Source: Roseiarcus sp963770035 (GTDB lineage: Bacteria > Pseudomonadota > Alphaproteobacteria > Rhizobiales > Beijerinckiaceae). Taken from it: a stretch of 64,000 nt of DNA. The notes under the pieces were generated by a model. That model searched no databases. It saw nothing but the letters and a program-made list of their open reading frames with translations, and was not told the DNA's origin. Position 1 is the first letter of the stretch. Every line of letters starts with the position of its first letter. Positions 59,804 to 64,000 of the stretch are shown here, piece by piece. The stretch is taken from NCBI GenBank assembly GCA_963770035.1, contig CAVYON010000037.1, positions 1 to 64,000 on the forward strand. The letters are read 5' to 3'. Position numbers and translations under genes: made by a program.

Positions 59804-60133
59804 ATGTCGTGGCTGCATCTGGTTTCCTATCTCTTCGGCGGCGCCTTCCTGTTCAACGCCGTGCCCCATCTCGTCGCCGGCGTGAGCGGGCGGGCGTTTC
59901 AGACGCCGTTCGCCGATCCGCCGGGGCAGGGGCTGTCGTCGTCGACGCTGAACGCGCTGTGGGGCTTCCTCAACCTCGTCGTCGGCTACCTGCTCGTTTG
60001 CCAGGTCGGCGAATTCGATCCGAGGAACCTCCTCGACGCCGCGGCGCTCGGATTCGGCGCGCTGGCGATGGGGCTCTTTTCCGCCCGCCATTTCGGCCGG
60101 TTCAACGGCGGCGCCGCGCCGCAGCGCCCATGA
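59804..60133 (+). CDS. Small integral membrane protein
   Basis: A 109-residue protein with three hydrophobic segments (YLFGGAFLFNAVPHLVAGV, LWGFLNLVVGYLLVC, AALGFGALAMGLFSA). Its stop overlaps the ATG of the truncated transporter (ATGA), so the two were probably an operon. No function is assigned. Confidence 0.65.
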   Translation: MSWLHLVSYLFGGAFLFNAVPHLVAGVSGRAFQTPFADPPGQGLSSSTLNALWGFLNLVVGYLLVCQVGEFDPRNLLDAAALGFGALAMGLFSARHFGRFNGGAAPQRP

Positions 60134-60401
60134 TGGCGAGCGGCGCGGGCGTCTTCCGCTCGTTGCGCATTTTCAACTACCGGGTGTGGGCGGGCGGGGC
60201 CTTCGTCTCCAATGTCGGCGCCTGGGTGCAGCGCACGGCGCAGGCCTGGCTGGTCCTGACCGGGCTCACCCATCACAGCGCCTCGGCGGTCGGCACGGTG
60301 ATGGCGCTGCAGTTCGGGCCGCAGCTTCTTTTCCGTGGACCGGATCGGCCCCCGATCGCTTCGACCAGCGCAAGCTCCTCACGGCCACGCAGGCCAACTG
60401 A
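60130..60401 (+). pseudogene. Truncated MFS transporter
   Basis: Starts like an MFS exporter of the Enterobactin-exporter type (FRSLRIFNYRVWAGGAFVSNVGAWVQRTAQAWLV, VMALQFGPQLLF), then a one-base loss moves PWTGSAPDRFDQRKLLTATQAN into another frame, followed by a stop. The remaining ~10 membrane helices are absent, and unrelated sequence follows. Confidence 0.75.
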
Positions 60402-60472
60402 AGTCGACCTGCAGCGGTCGCCGCAACACGCTTTGCGGTGTTCGCCAGAAGCAAAGGCTAAGCAGAATTCCT

Positions 60473-61484
60473 TCAGCCAGCCGAACGAATGGAGCAAGTT
60501 GAAATTCGACTTTCACCACAAAGGACACAAAAGGGCTCTTTGTATGCCTTCGTGGTTCTTCGTGCTCTTTGTGGTAAATTTGTCACGCTTGTTTCGTTGG
60601 TCGGCCTAAGAATCTCTGCATAGTCCCATTTCCGGTGCGCCCACATCCATTGCTCGGGCGCTTCGCGTATGAAGGTTTCGAACCGCCGCTGCAGCGCCTT
60701 GGTTGCGACAAGAGCATCGGCATACCGGTCGTCTGTCTGCGGGACAAAGATCGGCTCGATGCAGATGCTGAAGCGTACGTTCGGGCGGCGGAAGGCGACG
60801 CCGGCATAGAGCGGCACTCCGGTCGCGCGAGCAAGTAGGGCTGGAAACAAGTTTGAACGCGCCGGATGACCGAAGAAGGGCACGAGCGCGCCGCGATCGT
60901 CACGAAGGTCGGCTAGGAATGAAGGGCAGGCGCCGGCTTTGATCGCCCGCAATAGCGCGCGCGCGGTTATCGCGGTCTTCGGCAGGAGTCCGCCGAGATA
61001 GAGCGGCGCACGCATCCTGCAATTCTTGGCTTCGACGAGAGGGTTCGAGAGTCGCTGGTAGACGCCGGCGATCGGCAAGCCCATGCGCTTGCCTCCATGC
61101 GCAAGGATTTCCCAGTTGCCCAAATGAAGGCCGCAGACGATGAAAGGCGCTCCGCGTGCGACGTCATCGAACCGTTCATCGGGGGCGAAGGCGACGCGGC
61201 CGCTGTTGACCAGCGTCTTGAGGCGGAAGCTCTCGATGAAGGTCCGGCCGAGATTGTCCCACATGGCTGCCGCCAGTTTGGTGCGCTCTGCAAGCGACAT
61301 GTCTGGGAAGGCGCGGGCCAGATTGGCGAGCGCTCGCTTCTGCCGGCGCAGACGTGGGGCAATCAAGCGCCAGAGTTTGCCGGACAGCCACGACGCCTTT
61401 TCCAGGGGTAGCGCGCGCGCATGCCTCCGCCACGAGGAAACCAGCGAATTCGAGGCGGTGGCGCAGATTCTGGGGAAGCCTCAT
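60473..61484 (-). pseudogene. Lipid A acyltransferase (LpxL/HtrB family), frameshifted at a (GC)5 tract
   Basis: The N-terminal frame starts MRLPQNLRHRLEFAGFLVAEACARA and the rest reads LPLEKASWLSGKLWRLIAPRLRR... in another frame. Adding one GC to the (GC)5 run at 61411-61420 joins them. The main part has HLGNWE (catalytic His and acidic residue), AGVYQRLSNPLVEAKN, and AHRKWDYAE near the C-terminus. The enzyme adds a secondary acyl chain to lipid A at the inner membrane. Past the natural end the frame runs into an inverted repeat. If active now, it would need the TTG near 61366. Confidence 0.75.
60515..60575. repeat. Inverted repeat ACCACAAAG ... CTTTGTGGT
   Basis: Nine-base arms with extended partial match (ACCACAAAGGACACAAA versus CTTCGTGCTCTTTGTGGT) surround a ~43-base loop. 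Such CACAAAG / CTTTGTG elements are scattered in many bacterial genomes. It lies downstream of the truncated transporter and over the 3' end of the acyltransferase frame. Confidence 0.55.
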
Positions 61485-61912
61485 TCACGCCTGATCGCCA
61501 CGCTTGTCGGCCGAAGCGACGCGGTGGCTGACCTCCTAGTGTTCGTAATGCCATTGCGACGGCGCCGCAGCAAATGATTGCCGCTCTACGGCTAACCCGT
61601 TGCGGCCCACCGCCATAGGATCGGAATCTACGCAATTACACGACCAGACGGATCAATTTGCCTGTGACTCCGATCCTGATGCGCCCGCGGTCGCAGTATC
61701 CCGTGGACCGCGATTGATATCCTGGGACGGCGCCGTCGCTGAGGAAAGATCCTGCGAACGGATTACTGGTTACGGAGATGAATATCAAGGAATCTGCTTT
61801 CTTCCTCTGCGATTGGCCGCCTTTTCAATTCGCCATTCTTAGCAATTCGCTCTTGAAAATTGTCTAATCCTCTCCAAGTGAGGAACTCGGCATGCCTGTC
61901 TGAGAGACTTAG
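61485..61912. other. 428-bp region with no confident gene
   Basis: Only short low-quality frames are seen, including one at 61600-61842 on the plus strand with no family match. GC content is lower than in the phage region. Confidence 0.3.
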
Positions 61913-62317
61913 GTGGACCGATGTATTCGCCAATCGGGTAAGGAAAGCTTTGCAGAACTCAATTTTGACCGGCTGGTGTCTGACAGTCTTGTACTACAGT
62001 CTTTAATTGGACTACGTGGAATGGAAGTGCGAAAGATTCCGTCTCGTAATGGCGAGTTCAGTGGTAGGCTGGGCGCTGACCTCCTCGTGAATCGGAAGCG
62101 TCGCGATCACTTTACGCCGCTGGTCGCGACGGCTCCCGTCAAGTTTGTCGAGTTGCGTTCCAGCATGTGCCGCTGGCCGATCGGCGATCCGCAACATCTC
62201 GAAACATTCCGGTTCTGCGGTTCTTCCTGCCCGCCTGCCGCAAGTTATTGCGAAACGCACACTGCGGCTGCGCGCGCTCCCAACCGTCCGGCGACGCCGC
62301 GGGCCCGCAGGGTATAG
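61913..62317 (+). CDS. GcrA-like protein lacking the usual DNA-binding domain
   Basis: A 134-residue protein from GTG 61913. The C-terminal half (FVELRSSMCRWPIGDPQHLETFRFCGSSCPPAASYCETHT) is the conserved Cys/His motif of the GcrA cell-cycle regulator family (CRWPIGDP, FCG, YC..H). The N-terminal half (RCIRQSGKESFAELNFDRL...) is not the GcrA helix-turn-helix. GcrA binds sigma-70 through its C-terminal region, so this may be a truncated or diverged paralogue. Confidence 0.65.
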   Translation: MDRCIRQSGKESFAELNFDRLVSDSLVLQSLIGLRGMEVRKIPSRNGEFSGRLGADLLVNRKRRDHFTPLVATAPVKFVELRSSMCRWPIGDPQHLETFRFCGSSCPPAASYCETHTAAARAPNRPATPRARRV

Positions 62318-62689
62318 GTCCGCCTCTGGCGTGAGTCGCTCGACGTTCCCTGCTCTGCGAATTGCTCGATGGAACCCGCACAGGCGCGCAAATGACGGGC
62401 GGGCTCAACATGGCGATCCGGGAGCCATGCCGGAACAAGGCCCCCGCAGCCTCTGGACTAACGCACTTGATCGCAAACCTCGATCAGGTCGGTAGCGTCG
62501 AAATAACGCCCAGCAAGCCAATCTCTGAGAAGGGGAACTGACCGGGCAGTCCGTTGGCAGACTGATTAAGTCCGAACCATAACAGCCCGTTGATAAAGTC
62601 GAGGCCGATTAATCTTATATATGATCTAGTCTTTTATCATTAAGTATGGCCATGTATGTTTCTTAGTCATGACAATTACTGGTACATTA
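62318..62689. other. 372-bp AT-rich gap
   Basis: No gene or clear regulatory site. The last 120 bases (62570-62690) are noticeably AT-rich. Confidence 0.3.
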
Positions 62690-63256
62690 TCAACGTGCTG
62701 CTAAAGGTCGAGAAGATTGACCAGAGTTAGCTGCGCACGATTCAAGCGAACTCTTGACCGTCACAATCTCTACCCGACAGATTGCGGCTGCTTCTTCATA
62801 TGTATGGCCGCTTGCACCTACGAGTAACAGAGCTTCCCGTTGGTGGTTTGGAAGCTTGGCCAATGCCCTGCGGAAATCCTGCAGATCGATATGACCTTCC
62901 TGACCGCCCGGGACCGCGATACGGTTCGCGTACACGCCGTCACTGTCCTTCATCTCGCCAGCGCGCTTGCGAATAGTGGAGTAAAAGATGTTCCGCAGGA
63001 TTGTCAGCAACCAAGCCTTCAGATTTGTCCCGACTTGGAACTGATCTGACCTGTTCCATGCTCGCAAGAGCGTTTCCTGCACCAAGTCATCACCGACCGA
63101 TGCCGACCCGGAAAGGGAAATTGCGAATGCCCGCAAATGCTTGATTTCGGCGATAAGGTTGTCCCTGAAGCCGTCCGAGGGCAGTGCTCCTGCCACTCCG
63201 CCTGGAGGGCCTCTCGACTGCATTGCGATTGAGGAATTTTCCAAAGTCGCGTCCAT
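62690..63256 (-). CDS. EcfG-like general stress sigma factor with C-terminal frameshift
   Basis: A 188-residue frame. Sigma region 2 (HLRAFAISLSGSASVGDDLVQETLLRAWNRSDQFQVGTNLKAWLLTILRNIFYS) and most of region 4 (LAKLPNHQREALLLVGASGHTYEEAAAICRVEIVTVKS) are normal for the EcfG family. After KS the frame fails. Removing one base near 62749 restores the typical R-LNRA-type ending and a stop at 62701. No NepR or PhyR gene was recognised in the window. The factor is probably impaired in -35 recognition unless the indel is a sequencing error. Confidence 0.8.
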   Translation of the reverse strand: MDATLENSSIAMQSRGPPGGVAGALPSDGFRDNLIAEIKHLRAFAISLSGSASVGDDLVQETLLRAWNRSDQFQVGTNLKAWLLTILRNIFYSTIRKRAGEMKDSDGVYANRIAVPGGQEGHIDLQDFRRALAKLPNHQREALLLVGASGHTYEEAAAICRVEIVTVKSSLESCAANSGQSSRPLAAR

Positions 63257-63620
63257 GAAACGCCTCGTTCAACATCGGCGGCGCGGTGCGCTGCAAGCCA
63301 GGTGTCAACTTAGTTGGACGGAACCAGGAAAGGGAGAATCGGAAACTACTCAGAACAGGGTCGAAACGCGCTGATTTCGAACCGCGCGGCAGAGCCTGCC
63401 GCTTCCGGCCGCTTGCGTCTTCATTCGTGCCTAGTTCGTCGGCCTCCTTCATCGATCGACATCGAGCCTAGCAAGCATGGAAAGGACGCGGAGCGTCGTT
63501 TGATTGTGACCCTCGTCGATCACACCAAGGAATATATCGATCTCAGGGCCGATGAGGTGCGACAGGCGGCATGGGTATGTGGCGATGCGGTCGGAAATCG
63601 GCGCCGCTGATAACGCTCGT
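63257..63620. other. 364-bp intergenic region
   Basis: No recognised gene; in particular no NepR-like frame, which often precedes ecfG. Overlapping short frames on both strands lack support. Confidence 0.3.
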
Positions 63621-64000
63621 TCAATCGTTCGGTCCTCCTGCTTTGCGCGACACGTGGGCGGACTCGGATCGCGTTTCTTTGATTGCCTCAATCACCGATT
63701 GAGGGTCTGCTGGTTGGGACATCGCTTCGGCCAGTTCATCGACCCGATCGCAGAGGTGCGGGCTGTCCTGCCGAAGCTCCTCGAGCAGCGCGACCACCTT
63801 GGCGATCTTTTGCTCACTCAGGATCGTCAATTCCAGATTGAGGAGTTCCAGGCGCTGGGTAAGGCGATCGTCGCCTATTTGCGTCGTGAGAATCAGGATG
63901 ACCAAATAGAGAGACGCCAGCGACGCTGCGCCCGCCAGCCATGCAAAGGGAGGCGGGTCGAGCGCGCGATAGCCAAGGGCCGCGGCCAGGCCGTTCAAAA
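63621..64000 (-). CDS. DUF1003-like membrane protein, cut by the window edge
   Basis: At least 125 residues. FDPPPF-like ALDPPPFAWL starts a membrane segment (AGAASLASLYLVILILTTQ), followed by a helical cytoplasmic part (LLNLELTILSEQKIAKVVALLEELRQD) and VDELAEAMSQPADPQSVIEAIKETR. This corresponds to the C-terminal two-thirds of DUF1003 proteins. The start may lie beyond the right edge. Function unknown. Confidence 0.65.
   Translation of the reverse strand, partial: LNGLAAALGYRALDPPPFAWLAGAASLASLYLVILILTTQIGDDRLTQRLELLNLELTILSEQKIAKVVALLEELRQDSPHLCDRVDELAEAMSQPADPQSVIEAIKETRSESAHVSRKAGGPND

Noticed and set aside
1..64000. tRNA, rRNA, CRISPR arrays or insertion sequences
   Set aside because: None could be recognised by reading; no regular direct repeats with spacers and no transposase-like protein are present.

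Overview
The window comes from a GC-rich alphaproteobacterium, most likely a Hyphomicrobiales/Rhizobiales member (inference). The evidence is dapD, a GcrA-type paralogue, a homospermidine synthase, an ECF sigma with an NrsF-type anti-sigma, an EcfG-like sigma and a SpoIIE/STAS partner-switching set. A Beijerinckiaceae/Methylocystaceae-type genome fits, but the genus cannot be fixed. No rRNA, tRNA, CRISPR array or insertion sequence was recognised.

Bases 1 to about 38,100 are a prophage or gene-transfer-agent-like element, nearly all on the minus strand. Read from right to left it runs: small and large terminase, a RES/Xre toxin-antitoxin pair, HK97-type portal, prohead protease, a possible head decoration or fibre protein, major capsid, head-tail connectors, tail terminator, tail tube, tail assembly chaperone with a -1 frameshift signal, tape measure, a TIM-barrel/DUF2460 fusion, DUF2460, DUF2163, NlpC/P60 peptidase and a large tail-tip protein (the RcGTA order). 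Fibre-like secreted proteins, an amidase endolysin, a holin-like protein and a lipoprotein follow. Genes are chained by 4-base stop/start overlaps. No integrase, repressor or attachment site is visible, and the left end lies outside the window.

The most unusual feature is that the structural operon carries polymorphic-toxin-like C-terminal domains, each followed by a small immunity-like gene. The portal ends in an 86-residue toxin-like domain after an NHDERGRF linker, and an immunity-like gene follows. A truncated portal copy then brings a second toxin-like domain with its own immunity gene, and a third truncated portal copy ends the array. Between the tail terminator and the tail tube, a second toxin family (NPDQPRVPAG-type linker) with another immunity-like gene is followed by a fragment of the tail terminator gene. 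In both places the cassette is bracketed by a partial duplicate of the gene upstream. A near-identical promoter stands before the terminase and again after the portal array, before the protease.

Bases 38,100-57,000 are chromosomal: dapD, apt (with a duplicated remnant of its 3' end), a heavily frameshifted Eco57I-like restriction-modification gene, homospermidine synthase, ECF sigma/anti-sigma, DsbA-like oxidoreductase, aldo/keto reductase, PHB depolymerase divergent from a glutathione S-transferase (with a palindrome and a sigma-54-like promoter between them), a cNMP-SpoIIE phosphatase/kinase/STAS module, two lipoprotein paralogues and small secreted proteins. From 57,000 to the end genes are sparse and several look damaged: truncated MFS transporter, AbrB-like remnant, lipid A acyltransferase with a (GC)5 frameshift, and an EcfG-like sigma frameshifted in its last helix. 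Intact genes here include a PEP-CTERM protein and an RDD protein. The number of single-base frameshifts may reflect real decay or sequencing error.
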